64,000 nucleotides of DNA, taken from positions 1,612,001 through 1,676,000 of the forward strand of contig NZ_LUAX01000007.1 in the NCBI RefSeq assembly GCF_001695575.1, in the 5' to 3' direction. A model generated the notes under the pieces. The model was not told the DNA's origin. It did not search any database and worked only from the letters and a program-made list of their open reading frames with translations. This DNA comes from Vibrio europaeus. GTDB lineage: Bacteria; Pseudomonadota; Gammaproteobacteria; Enterobacterales; Vibrionaceae. Positions 1-7,797 of this stretch are shown here, piece by piece (position 1 is the stretch's first letter; each line of letters begins with the position of its first letter). The translations under genes were made by a program, and so were the position numbers.

Positions 1-1
1 C

Positions 2-613
2 ATGTGTAAAGCGATGAACCGTTCGTTTGTCAGTGTTATTGCTGGTGGCTTTGGGCAGGAAATCGTTATTTCATCTGATTCCGAGCAGGGCGAGCACAGA
101 GAAACGACTGCGGAAGAGGTCGCTGAGCTTCTGAAAAACTCAAAATCTGTTGTGATTACTCCTGGATATGGGATGGCTGTGGCTCAGGCGCAATATCCTG
201 TTCACGAAATCACTGAAACGCTACGTTCGCAAGGTGTTGAAGTGCGCTTTGGTATTCACCCAGTAGCGGGTCGTCTACCAGGCCATATGAACGTACTGCT
301 TGCAGAAGCTAAAGTTCCATATGATATCGTGCTTGAAATGGATGAGATCAACGATGACCTTTCTGAAACAGATACGGTACTGGTTATCGGCGCAAATGAT
401 ACGGTGAACCCAGCGGCACTTGACGATCCAAATAGCCCGATTGCTGGCATGCCAGTGCTTGAGGTGTGGAATGCGAAGAACGTTATCGTGTTTAAACGCT
501 CGATGAATACAGGTTACGCAGGCGTGCAAAACCCACTGTTCTTCAAAGAAAACACCCAGATGTTATTTGGTGATGCAAAAGAGAGTGTCGAATCTATCTT
601 CAAAGCATTGTAG
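2..613 (+). CDS. pntB: NAD(P) transhydrogenase subunit beta (C-terminal part; gene starts before the window)
   Basis: This is the C-terminal ~203 residues of PntB, the membrane subunit of the proton-translocating transhydrogenase that moves hydride between NADH and NADP+ in the inner membrane. The visible part is the cytoplasmic NADP(H)-binding domain III. Motifs that show this are [10 protein letters not shown] near residue 56, the [20 protein letters not shown] stretch, [12 protein letters not shown] and the C-terminal [16 protein letters not shown]. The membrane domain lies outside the window; the family is usually about 460 residues. The first methionine in the window is internal, so the true start is upstream. 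An intrinsic terminator follows. Confidence 0.96.
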   Translation: MCKAMNRSFVSVIAGGFGQEIVISSDSEQGEHRETTAEEVAELLKNSKSVVITPGYGMAVAQAQYPVHEITETLRSQGVEVRFGIHPVAGRLPGHMNVLLAEAKVPYDIVLEMDEINDDLSETDTVLVIGANDTVNPAALDDPNSPIAGMPVLEVWNAKNVIVFKRSMNTGYAGVQNPLFFKENTQMLFGDAKESVESIFKAL

Positions 614-632
614 ATTCAGATTACACTATACT

Positions 633-660
633 GAAGCCAGCATTACGCTGGCTTCTTTCG
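633..660 (+). terminator. Intrinsic terminator of pntB
   Basis: GAAGCCAGC pairs with GCTGGCTTC (9 bp, loop ATTAC), followed by TTTCG. It lies 20 bp past the pntB stop. The U tract is short. Confidence 0.75.
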
Positions 661-764
661 TTTCGTGAGTACCATTTCTGACATTGATATTACATTTCAG
701 TTTTATATTTTTGCCATAATGTTTTACTCTAAATCATAACTTACTGATTTAATGAATTTTTGCA

Positions 765-2219
765 TTGATTAAGACAACAATTAAAGCGATCGCAATAGGT
801 ATTGCGGTCCTCTCAGGTAGCGCATCTGCAGAGTCTTTACCGGAGCGTATTGACCGATTTGTTGATCTTTTCGATCAGGAACAGGCAACCGTTTCTTACG
901 ATATCCGCAGTTTACAGTCTGATTACCCAACTAGGCTTCTAACTCCGGAGTCGATGTTGCCACAGACGTCTGCGTATCCACTTAAAGATGTGCAAAGGTT
1001 ATACAAGCTAGCGCAAAACTGTACTGGAAAGCTGCCGCTTAGTCCTTTGATTACTGAGCCACTGGTTTTTACACGTGCTATGTGTAAAGGGAACAAGCTT
1101 AGCGAAAAATGGTTTGCCAGAAGCGCATTAATTCACCCCGGTGGTGGAACCTATGCCAGCAGATATGTTCAAACGTATCCAGAATATATTGAACAACTGC
1201 AGCAATACATGCACATAAAAGAGCGTCCTTTGGCATCCGACTCAACGTTATTGGGTCGACTGCAAAGGATGAACGAAGATACCATGGTCGCGCTCATTTC
1301 TGGCTCTAGCATGTTTATTGAGCGTAACGAACTATGGTTAAGAAAAAGCGATAACTACTTAGTTTATCCAGAACGAATTTGGAAACAAGCTGTCGAAGAC
1401 GCAGGTCTTTCATTTAGCTTAAGGAAGGAGTCAAGCAGCTGTTTTGTACAACGTGGTAACTTATGTTGGGACGTTGAAGACCATTCAGATATTTTGCGAA
1501 TCAGCATGGTCGCGCTGGTCATTGCCAACATATTATTGGTATTAGGCTGGTCTGCGTACCGTTGGAACACTAAGCGCCAAGAGATGAAGAGCCGAATGCT
1601 GATTCTACAAATCTTGACCCATGAACTGAGAACGCCAATTGCCAGTTTGTCTTTAACAGTAGAAGGCTTCAGGCGAGAATTTGAGCATTTACCTGAATCC
1701 GTTTATGACGAATTTCGCCGTTTATGTGAAGACTCAAGACGATTACGTCAGTTAGCAGAAGCGAGTAAGGATTATCTCCAGTCAGATAACAAACCGCTCG
1801 CAACTGACTGGGTTCCCTCTGTAAAAGAGTGGTTGGAGTTTAAAGTAGAGGAAGAGTTTGGCGGCAAAGTTAAGCTCAATGTAAACCAAGATGTCGCGGC
1901 CAAGTTAAATGTCTATTGGCTCGGCACTTGTATAGATAATTTAATCCGCAATGCCAATAAATATGGGGTTGCGCCTGTTGTTCTTGATGTAACAACGGAA
2001 ACACAGAAAATTACGGTTAAAGTTCAAGATCAGGGCGAACTGTCAGCAAAAGATTGGCGACAGTTACGCAAGCCATTTGTTAGTAAAAGTGGCCTTGGTC
2101 TTGGCTTGACCATAGTGGAATCCATGGTTGGTCGAATGGGCGGTAAAATGTCGTTAATTGGCCCACCAACAGCGTTTATTTTGGAGATACCTTGTGAAAC
2201 AGACACTGCTTCTTGTTGA
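765..2219 (+). CDS. vxrA: Sensor histidine kinase, VxrA/VbrK/WigK type
   Basis: Membrane sensor kinase for the response regulator that follows. A signal peptide (residues 1-22) leads to a periplasmic sensor of roughly 220 residues containing several cysteines. One membrane helix follows near 246-264, then a HisKA domain with LTHELRTPIASLSL (phospho-His about residue 286), the N box IDNLIRNANKYG and the G2 box GLGLGLTIVESM. The G1 box is degenerate (QDQGEL). The start is TTG; the nearby ATG at 752 is closed by a stop after six codons. Position after pntB, partner gene and downstream genes match the VxrAB/WigKR/VbrKR system of vibrios. From family knowledge, that system responds to cell-wall damage and beta-lactams and controls envelope and type VI secretion genes. 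The function here is inferred by homology. Confidence 0.88.
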   Translation: MIKTTIKAIAIGIAVLSGSASAESLPERIDRFVDLFDQEQATVSYDIRSLQSDYPTRLLTPESMLPQTSAYPLKDVQRLYKLAQNCTGKLPLSPLITEPLVFTRAMCKGNKLSEKWFARSALIHPGGGTYASRYVQTYPEYIEQLQQYMHIKERPLASDSTLLGRLQRMNEDTMVALISGSSMFIERNELWLRKSDNYLVYPERIWKQAVEDAGLSFSLRKESSSCFVQRGNLCWDVEDHSDILRISMVALVIANILLVLGWSAYRWNTKRQEMKSRMLILQILTHELRTPIASLSLTVEGFRREFEHLPESVYDEFRRLCEDSRRLRQLAEASKDYLQSDNKPLATDWVPSVKEWLEFKVEEEFGGKVKLNVNQDVAAKLNVYWLGTCIDNLIRNANKYGVAPVVLDVTTETQKITVKVQDQGELSAKDWRQLRKPFVSKSGLGLGLTIVESMVGRMGGKMSLIGPPTAFILEIPCETDTASC

Positions 2220-2853
2220 AGATGATAAAAACTTAGCTGATGGTCTTTTGGTTAGCTTAGAGCAAGCGGGGTATGAGTGCTTCCATTCAGAAACAATTGC
2301 GGATGTTGCGCAGTACTGGGATAAAGCGGATCTCGTGATACTTGATCGCCAATTGCCAGATGGTGATTCCGTTGATCACCTCGTTGAGTGGAAAAAGATC
2401 AAAGACGTTCCAGTGATCCTATTGACGGCGTTAGTAACAGTTAAAGATAAAGTCATGGGTTTAGATGCGGGTGCAAATGATTACCTGACTAAGCCATTCG
2501 CCGAAGCGGAACTGTTCGCACGTATTCGAGCTCAGTTAAGAGCGCCAGAAGGCGATGCGCAAGACGATAACAAAGTCGTGACTGATTACCTTGTGATTGA
2601 TAAAGCGACGCGTGAAGTCACATACAAAGATGAGTTGGTGACTTTGACTCGAACAGAGTTTGATTTACTACTGTTTTTGGCAAGCAATCTTGGCAGAGTA
2701 TTTACTCGTGATGAACTATTGGACCATGTTTGGGGTTACAACCATTTCCCAACCACACGTACTGTAGATACCCACGTACTTCAGCTTCGTCAAAAATTAC
2801 CTGGATTAGAAATCGAAACATTACGTGGCGTTGGCTACAAAATGAAAGCTTAA
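2194..2853 (+). CDS. vxrB: OmpR-family response regulator, VxrB type
   Basis: Response regulator with an N-terminal receiver (VEDDKNLADG, acidic pocket; phospho-acceptor Asp in LVILDRQLPDG; conserved Lys in DYLTKPF) and a C-terminal winged-helix DNA-binding domain (RTEFDLLLFL, TVDTHVLQLRQKL, LRGVGYKM). I place the start at GTG 2194, preceded by GGAG eight bases upstream, rather than at the upstream ATG 2158, which would add 12 residues not typical of receivers. It overlaps vxrA by 26 bases, so the two are translationally linked. The stop overlaps the next start codon by one base (TAATG). Confidence 0.9.
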   Translation: MKQTLLLVEDDKNLADGLLVSLEQAGYECFHSETIADVAQYWDKADLVILDRQLPDGDSVDHLVEWKKIKDVPVILLTALVTVKDKVMGLDAGANDYLTKPFAEAELFARIRAQLRAPEGDAQDDNKVVTDYLVIDKATREVTYKDELVTLTRTEFDLLLFLASNLGRVFTRDELLDHVWGYNHFPTTRTVDTHVLQLRQKLPGLEIETLRGVGYKMKA

Positions 2854-3731
2854 TGGATAGAGCAAAGTTATTGATTGGCGCACTGATTGTCAGTGCGTCA
2901 ACAAATGCAGCACAAGTGCCTTGGTTTGAAAGTAACTCGCCTTTAACACAGGCACATAGGCATTTGTTAAATAACGATTTACCAGCGATGTTCACATCGC
3001 TTGTTGAGGTGTGGCAATTAGAAAAAAATCGTTCGATCACGCCTCATCTCAACGATCTTTTTCTTCAATCTCTAGATGTAGATTGTGGCAAAAGCCTAGA
3101 TAATCGTTCATTACCCGAATGGATTAGCAACGTTACGGTTCGCCGAAGTGAAATACAAAGTCCTGGTAGGGATGCGTATCGTGCGATCGTTGAAATTGAA
3201 TCTAACCGAGATATAAAAGATATCTCTTTGACTCGTTGGGTATCTAAAAACCTTTCTACTGATAACTCTTTCATCCAGTCATCACCGACTAACGATCTCG
3301 GTACCCAAAAATACGTAAAGCGCTATAACTTAAATAGCAGAGTCCGAAGCGGCCTATATAGAATTGATGTGACCGCAGCCGATGAGTCTTCTTGGAGTTC
3401 ATGGCTGGTATTGGGCGAATCTAAGTCAGAGATGACGGTTCGTTGGGATGCGAAAGCTCAATGGAAACTTGAAAGGAACGCATTACTAAATCCTAATTGT
3501 CCATTACCTAAACTCGATGTTGCACTTTATGACTACATAGATGGTAACTACAACCAAGTGTGGGGCGAAAGCTATGATTCCGACTATCCAACCTCATTAG
3601 ACAATGGGATTGTTGACAAAGGTCGTTATGTTTTAGCGGTATCGATTAACCACCAAAGGTGGCAAGGCCCGATAATTGTTGAACAACAACAAATAATTAG
3701 TAAGACCTATGATGTTTCAGTGGAGGAATAA
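2853..3731 (+). CDS. Exported DUF2861-like protein of the vxr operon
   Basis: A 292-residue secreted or periplasmic protein with a short signal peptide (MDRAKLLIGALIVSASTNAA). I believe it belongs to the DUF2861 family, which in vibrios travels with VxrAB homologues, but I cannot check the family assignment here. The start ATG overlaps the vxrB stop by one base, so it is in the same transcript. No catalytic motif is evident. A DUF3019-type gene that I recall beside this system in some vibrios is absent from the operon here. Confidence 0.72.
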   Translation: MDRAKLLIGALIVSASTNAAQVPWFESNSPLTQAHRHLLNNDLPAMFTSLVEVWQLEKNRSITPHLNDLFLQSLDVDCGKSLDNRSLPEWISNVTVRRSEIQSPGRDAYRAIVEIESNRDIKDISLTRWVSKNLSTDNSFIQSSPTNDLGTQKYVKRYNLNSRVRSGLYRIDVTAADESSWSSWLVLGESKSEMTVRWDAKAQWKLERNALLNPNCPLPKLDVALYDYIDGNYNQVWGESYDSDYPTSLDNGIVDKGRYVLAVSINHQRWQGPIIVEQQQIISKTYDVSVEE

Positions 3732-3790
3732 CTAAAGTTAATAGACAATAGAACGATATAAACATATGGAACTAAAAAGTTTATACAATT

Positions 3791-4969
3791 ATGGAAAATA
3801 AAATAAAACTTCTTACATTGTCTATTGCACTTGCAGCCAGTTCAGCTTCCGCTGCAAACTACGCTATTGAAGCCCGCGGCGACGCAATGGGCGGAGTAGG
3901 TGTCGTTTCTGCAACTTTTCTAACTGCTCCTTTCTATAACCCTGCACTCACAGCAATTTATCGTCGAAACGATGATTATGGCATGATCACACCGAGCTTT
4001 GGTTTGTCATACAGTGATGAGCATATGATGGTTGATGACCTCAAGAAAGCCGCGGATCTTATCGAGCAAGGGACTAGCAACCCAGCTGATCTCAATGCAG
4101 CCGATCTCGACGCGACATTAAAAGCGCTAGACGGTGACATCGCCAAACTTGAAATAGGTGGCGTGGTAGCTTTTGCTATTCCAAATAAATTTATTGCTGC
4201 CAACGTATTTGGCAAAGCCTATGCTGAATCCTACGCGAACCCTATCATTGCTAGCGATAGCACCAACCCTAACAATGATCTGCGAATTCTAGAAAATGCG
4301 CAGAATAGTACCGTCAATGCCGTTTCGGTAGGTGTAACTGAAGTCGGTATATCATTAGCCAAATACCAAACTTTCTTAGGCCAACACATTTCTTTCGGTA
4401 TTACACCTAAACTGCAACGCATCTACACCTATGTCTATGAAGCGAGTTTTACCAACTACGATATCAAAGATGTACGTGACAATGGAACTGGCGAAACCAT
4501 GTTCAATATGGATGCAGGCTTCCTATGGTTCTATGGGCCTTTGCGTGTTGGGTTTTCAGCGACGAATTTAGTAAGTCGAGATATTAAAACTTTAACGATT
4601 CCTTCGTCTGTCAGTGGCAAGCCTGATGTTTCTTACGCTTACCAAATGCGACCGCTTTATACGGTTGGGGTTGGTTTAGTCGCTGACTATGCGACCATCA
4701 GTGTGGACTATGATCTTAACGAAGAAGAGCGCTACACCAATTTCAACGACAATACTCAAATGCTCAGAGTCGGTGGCGAAATTGACATCATGCGCCAGCT
4801 AAAACTGCGTGCTGGTTGGAATCGAAATCTAGCATATGACAATCTCGATGACACCGTGACTGCCGGTATTGGTTTGTCACCTTTAAACTTATTCCAATTG
4901 GATATCGGTGCTAGTTACACGAATGAAAACTCAATGGGCGCATATATTAACTTCCTGACGAGTTATTAA
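3791..4969 (+). CDS. Outer-membrane TraF-like (TraF_2) protein
   Basis: A 392-residue exported protein with a signal peptide cut after ASSASA and a body rich in alternating hydrophobic/aromatic strands, ending in a C-terminal aromatic strand (NFLTSY), as in an outer-membrane beta barrel. The start region NYAIEARGDAMGGVGVVSATFLTAPFYNPAL resembles the FadL-like family usually annotated conjugal transfer protein TraF. That name comes from homology only; no conjugation genes are nearby. It sits 59 bases after the DUF2861 gene and before a strong terminator, so it is probably the last gene of the vxr operon. Confidence 0.75.
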   Translation: MENKIKLLTLSIALAASSASAANYAIEARGDAMGGVGVVSATFLTAPFYNPALTAIYRRNDDYGMITPSFGLSYSDEHMMVDDLKKAADLIEQGTSNPADLNAADLDATLKALDGDIAKLEIGGVVAFAIPNKFIAANVFGKAYAESYANPIIASDSTNPNNDLRILENAQNSTVNAVSVGVTEVGISLAKYQTFLGQHISFGITPKLQRIYTYVYEASFTNYDIKDVRDNGTGETMFNMDAGFLWFYGPLRVGFSATNLVSRDIKTLTIPSSVSGKPDVSYAYQMRPLYTVGVGLVADYATISVDYDLNEEERYTNFNDNTQMLRVGGEIDIMRQLKLRAGWNRNLAYDNLDDTVTAGIGLSPLNLFQLDIGASYTNENSMGAYINFLTSY

Positions 4970-5024
4970 GTTATAGGTTAGGGGAGTTATGCACTAGCTC
5001 TTACAGTCAAATCGTAATATAGTC

Positions 5025-5052
5025 GGCTCCTAAAGTTTTAGGAGCCTTTTTT
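5025..5052 (+). terminator. Terminator of the vxr operon whose stem carries the yoaH ribosome site
   Basis: GGCTCCTAAA and TTTAGGAGCC form a perfect 10-bp inverted repeat with a 2-base centre, followed by six T. The descending arm contains AGGAG (5040-5044), and the T tract runs directly into the yoaH ATG at 5053. The same bases therefore act as terminator and as Shine-Dalgarno. Confidence 0.85.
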
Positions 5053-5199
5053 ATGTTTGATGATCTACCGCCACTTTCCCATGAAGAACAGCAAAAAGCT
5101 GTCGAGAAAATCCAAGAGTTAATGGCAGAGGGTATAAGCACAGCTCAAGCGATAAAAATGGTCGCAGAAGAAATTAGAGCTGAAGCCGCTAAACTGTAG
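5053..5199 (+). CDS. yoaH: YoaH family (UPF0181) small protein
   Basis: A 48-residue helical protein: [20 protein letters not shown] at the start, then [20 protein letters not shown]. It aligns well from memory with E. coli YoaH, which has the same length class and the core [20 protein letters not shown]. Function is unknown in the family. AGGAG lies eight bases before the ATG. It is followed by its own terminator. Confidence 0.85.
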   Translation: MFDDLPPLSHEEQQKAVEKIQELMAEGISTAQAIKMVAEEIRAEAAKL

Positions 5200-5234
5200 G
5201 AACGACAATTTAAACTTAGCAACAGATACAAAGA

Positions 5235-5258
5235 AGAGCAGGGAACTGCTCTTTTTTT
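5235..5258 (+). terminator. Intrinsic terminator after yoaH
   Basis: AGAGCAG pairs with CTGCTCT (loop GGAA), followed by six T. Confidence 0.85.
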
Positions 5259-5476
5259 ACGCCTGCATATTTTGGTGCACTATAACAAAATATAGTATCA
5301 AGCCCCTTACTCGCCAGTACTCATACATCCACGATAACAAGATAAAACTCCAACCAAATAGTCATTTGTAATAAAAGTGAAAGTCTTGTCCATATAGCGC
5401 TTTGTGTACACCATGTTTATTTAAAACAATGACTTATGGAAGCTAATTCTGCTGTGTGAAATGATGGCGATTTACG

Positions 5477-5497
5477 TTGTGTAATAAAATTACACAA
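5477..5497. promoter_or_regulatory. Perfect palindrome, possible transcription factor site
   Basis: TTGTGTAAT, AAA, ATTACACAA: 9-bp arms. The core TGTAATAAAATTACA resembles the HexR consensus known in gammaproteobacteria. No gene starts within 500 bases downstream, so it may be the relic of a lost promoter. Confidence 0.35.
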
Positions 5498-5782
5498 TTG
5501 TAATTCTAGTCTGCAAGCGCTTACTATCATCTAGTGATTAGTTCTGCAGTGTGATCGCGTAACTCATTAAATCTGAACTGAGTCTCGAACGTCGCATAAT
5601 TCGCTATGGATTAATAATCGATTTTCAAAAGGTACAAAAAGAGTTTGTATCTATGAATATGGGCCTACTAAAGAGTTTATATATGACGTTACGATGTCAC
5701 TAACAGCAGGTAAAAAGTAAGTGATTGTTGGTTTGAATTGTATGAGGGTAACTAAGGTCGTTTAAAGATGGTGCGCATATAG

Positions 5783-5941
5783 AACTCGATCGTCAGGTGT
5801 ACCCATGATTGGTGTAATTGTAAGCTTGCTCAACTCAAACCCGCGAGTCCGCTACTCGGCGATCTTCTTAGGCAAGGGCACGCGTTTAACTCATCACAAG
5901 TCCAATCTATTGTGAATGTACTAAAAGAGTTGCCTGCTTAA
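5783..5941 (+). pseudogene. Start-less C-terminal gene remnant, family unknown
   Basis: An open frame of 52 codons from the TAG at 5780 to the TAA at 5939. It contains no ATG or other plausible start, but has a protein-like composition (KLAQLKPASPLLGDLLRQGH, then SSQVQSIVNVLKELPA at the C-terminus). It is followed 110 bases later by a terminator. I do not recognise the family. It reads as the surviving tail of a gene whose 5' part was lost. Confidence 0.35.
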
Positions 5942-6050
5942 GGGGCATCGAGACGTAATTTTGCCAAACTATATCTTAAGGATGAGTTGTCGCTAAGAAA
6001 GTTGCCAACGGATCCAAGTCATATCCCCAAAGGTCACTGGCACTGATTTC

Positions 6051-6077
6051 AAAGCCGAGCGACAAGCTCGGCTTTTT
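6051..6077 (+). terminator. Intrinsic terminator
   Basis: AAAGCCGAGC pairs with GCTCGGCTTT (10 bp, loop GACAA) and the T run continues. The only upstream frame on this strand is the remnant ending at 5941. Confidence 0.8.
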
Positions 6078-6329
6078 CATATGCGTCATTTAATCGTGTG
6101 ATTAATAACACCCAACAAGCCCCCAAACACCACTGAAACAAAGACTAAATAATCACATTGCTTGATTCAGTTTCGTATCTTGTTGTTATCGCATCAATTG
6201 TCCCTGAGCCGCGCATTATTTCAGTTAATTAATCCTGGTTTACGCTCGCGCCAGCAACGAAAACCCCCTTAACTTATTCGCGACCTTGTTCGTCACCATC
6301 CATTTATTAAATTACAAAGGCGCGAAACC

Positions 6330-6905
6330 ATGAATAACACCACGCCCATCCAACGTCAGTCGATTGATGTGCAGTTTCTGCAAGATGTCATCAATCAAAC
6401 CCACCTCGAATTGAAAGTGTCGTCACTCAGTGAGCAGAGTTATCGCTCCTTAGTCTGTGATGAAAGTCCGGTCTTGGACTGGCTCAGTCACTACCATTTA
6501 TCGTGTTTCTCCGGCCGGGCTTTTCATATCGGCGTGCAGCGATTCAAACAACCGCGACCTGGGCTGTTGGTCGGTGTCTATGACAGTCGGGTAGGGAGAC
6601 AACATACGCTGCTACTTGAACCCTTAGACGGACGGGCCGCTCAGGCCATGACCGAGCGATTGATGTCGGTGATCACCTATATTGCGCTGTATTTTCTCTC
6701 GACGTATCCCAACAGTGTCGGCGTATACTTGGTGGATCCGCCCAAAGCATTCCTGTCGTATTATGGTTTGTACGGCTACAAAGTGTTGGACAGTTGGCAT
6801 GAGGTGCCGGTGATGTTTGCCACCTTTGACAGTCTGTTTGAACGTCAGCAAGACGTGCTGTTTGAAATGTTGCTCGATGAAGAGTTGGATTTGTTAGCGG
6901 ACTGA
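6330..6905 (+). CDS. Hypothetical protein, possibly GNAT-like fold
   Basis: A 191-residue soluble protein I do not recognise. The segment VGVYLVDPPKAFLSYYGLYG followed by YKVLDS (about residues 128-155) resembles the last strand-helix of GNAT acetyltransferases, where a Tyr precedes the GY/GF turn. However, I cannot see the Q/RxxGxG/A acetyl-CoA loop, so activity is doubtful. The ATG is preceded by AAAGGCGCGAAACC, a reasonable ribosome site. Base composition is visibly richer in G+C than the flanking chromosome, and the next small gene follows after 14 bases. Both features suggest acquired DNA. Confidence 0.6.
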   Translation: MNNTTPIQRQSIDVQFLQDVINQTHLELKVSSLSEQSYRSLVCDESPVLDWLSHYHLSCFSGRAFHIGVQRFKQPRPGLLVGVYDSRVGRQHTLLLEPLDGRAAQAMTERLMSVITYIALYFLSTYPNSVGVYLVDPPKAFLSYYGLYGYKVLDSWHEVPVMFATFDSLFERQQDVLFEMLLDEELDLLAD

Positions 6906-6919
6906 CCCAGGATAATGTT

Positions 6920-7084
6920 ATGTTAAATCGACGACGCGTAAGGCTGCGGCCATCGCAAGGCCAGGTCAAACAAGTGTTGCTCAAGACCGCCAATGTGTTG
7001 CTGGTGGATGAACGCTACAAAATCCCAATCGACACGCAGCGCTACCTAAACAGTCACGTCGTTAACGAGGTTGGTAAACACTGA
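6920..7084 (+). CDS. Small basic hypothetical protein
   Basis: A 54-residue protein beginning MLNRRRVRLRPSQGQVKQVL and ending with HVVNEVGKH. It is strongly basic at the N-terminus, suggesting nucleic-acid contact, though that is inference. It starts 14 bases after the previous gene, with AGGATAATGTT upstream, and shares its high G+C content, so the two probably form one transcript. No family recognised. Confidence 0.5.
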   Translation: MLNRRRVRLRPSQGQVKQVLLKTANVLLVDERYKIPIDTQRYLNSHVVNEVGKH

Positions 7085-7240
7085 GCTGACGGTACGAATG
7101 TAAGCGATTCATGTCTCAGTCGCTCATGGGAATTAGCATCGGTTAAGATCCTCAAAGCTCAGCGTGTTCATTAAGCATAAGAGGACATTTTAAAATGGCT
7201 CAAACCGGACATTACTAAATTGCACCTACAAGCCATGTTG

Positions 7241-7268
7241 AGTGCGCATTATGTCACTTTAAGTCAAA
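7241..7268 (+). other. Partial dif-like (XerC-arm) site, possible att remnant
   Basis: AGTGCGCATTA followed by TGT is identical to the XerC arm and first centre bases of the V. cholerae dif1 site as I recall it. The XerD side (TTTAAGTCAAAT) is diverged. Such hybrid sites are typical of junctions left by VGJ-class filamentous phages that use XerCD. Same orientation as the full dif site at 9538. Confidence 0.45.
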
Positions 7269-7346
7269 TAAGTCGTTGTTATATATAACTTTATTGATAA
7301 TTAACATACAGGTTAAATACGGCTTTTCGCAGGCAGGTGACTTGAG

Positions 7347-7715
7347 ATGACTAAAAACCAAATTTTTCGTCAGTTTCATTGCAATCTGTCTATTGAAGAT
7401 ACAGCTGAACTTTGTTTTAAAAGTGTGAGCGCAGTCAAACGTTGGGATGAAGGAAGTACGATACCTAAGGAGTGCAAGCGACTGATGAGGATGCAAAGGA
7501 GGCTTGAATTGTCGTCAACTAGAGCGTGGCAGAGCTTTAATATGCGAAACAATTACCTTGAACTTCCTACTGGTCAATTGATAACCGCTCAACAAATTCT
7601 CGCCGGGGCAGGGTTGCTAGAAATCAGCTCAGAGCTTGAAACAAGAAATACATCTCAATTGCTCAGATTGGCTAGATCGTTGGATAAAATAAAGAGGTAT
7701 AGGCCTTTTCAGTGA
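7347..7715 (+). CDS. Phage-type regulatory protein, DUF3653-like
   Basis: A 122-residue protein with an N-terminal helix-turn-helix-like segment (LSIEDTAELCFKSVSAVKRW, then DEGSTIPKECKRLMRM). This is the pattern of the DUF3653 proteins carried by Vibrio filamentous phages and their relics. In those phages it is taken to be a DNA-binding regulator; I assign the family from memory. The ATG at 7347 is preceded by GCAGGTGACTTGAG. Its position just inside a XerC-arm-like sequence fits a phage origin. Confidence 0.65.
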   Translation: MTKNQIFRQFHCNLSIEDTAELCFKSVSAVKRWDEGSTIPKECKRLMRMQRRLELSSTRAWQSFNMRNNYLELPTGQLITAQQILAGAGLLEISSELETRNTSQLLRLARSLDKIKRYRPFQ

Positions 7716-7737
7716 AATAAGTTGGTCGTGAATTGCA

Positions 7738-7774
7738 AAAAAAGGCTTCAGAATTATATCACTGAAGCCTTTTT
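7738..7774. terminator. Bidirectional terminator
   Basis: GGCTTCAG pairs with CTGAAGCC across a 10-base loop. The stem is flanked by an A run on the left and a T run on the right, so it can serve both convergent genes. Confidence 0.85.
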
Positions 7775-7797
7775 AACTATTGGAATAAAATTATCTG

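Larger units (their letters stand above)
5260..6329. other. Gene-poor stretch left of the accessory region
   Basis: About 1.07 kb with no convincing complete gene. It holds a perfect palindrome (5477-5497), a GGTGCGCATAT sequence (5770-5780) resembling a XerC arm, an open frame without a start (5783-5941) and a strong terminator (6051-6077). A second weak dif-like sequence (GCGCATTA at 6211-6218) lies near the right end. I see nothing else with support. Confidence 0.6.

Noticed and set aside
5271-5300. TTGGTGCACTATAACAAAATA as a possible NtrC or dif-like site
   Set aside because: Only one half matches NtrC, there is no sigma-54 promoter downstream, and the XerC resemblance is weak.
5260-7340. 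Integron cassette array with attC (VCR) repeats, considered because of small orphan genes in a Vibrio
   Set aside because: No pair of long imperfect-palindrome attC sites with the usual AAC/GTT ends could be found.
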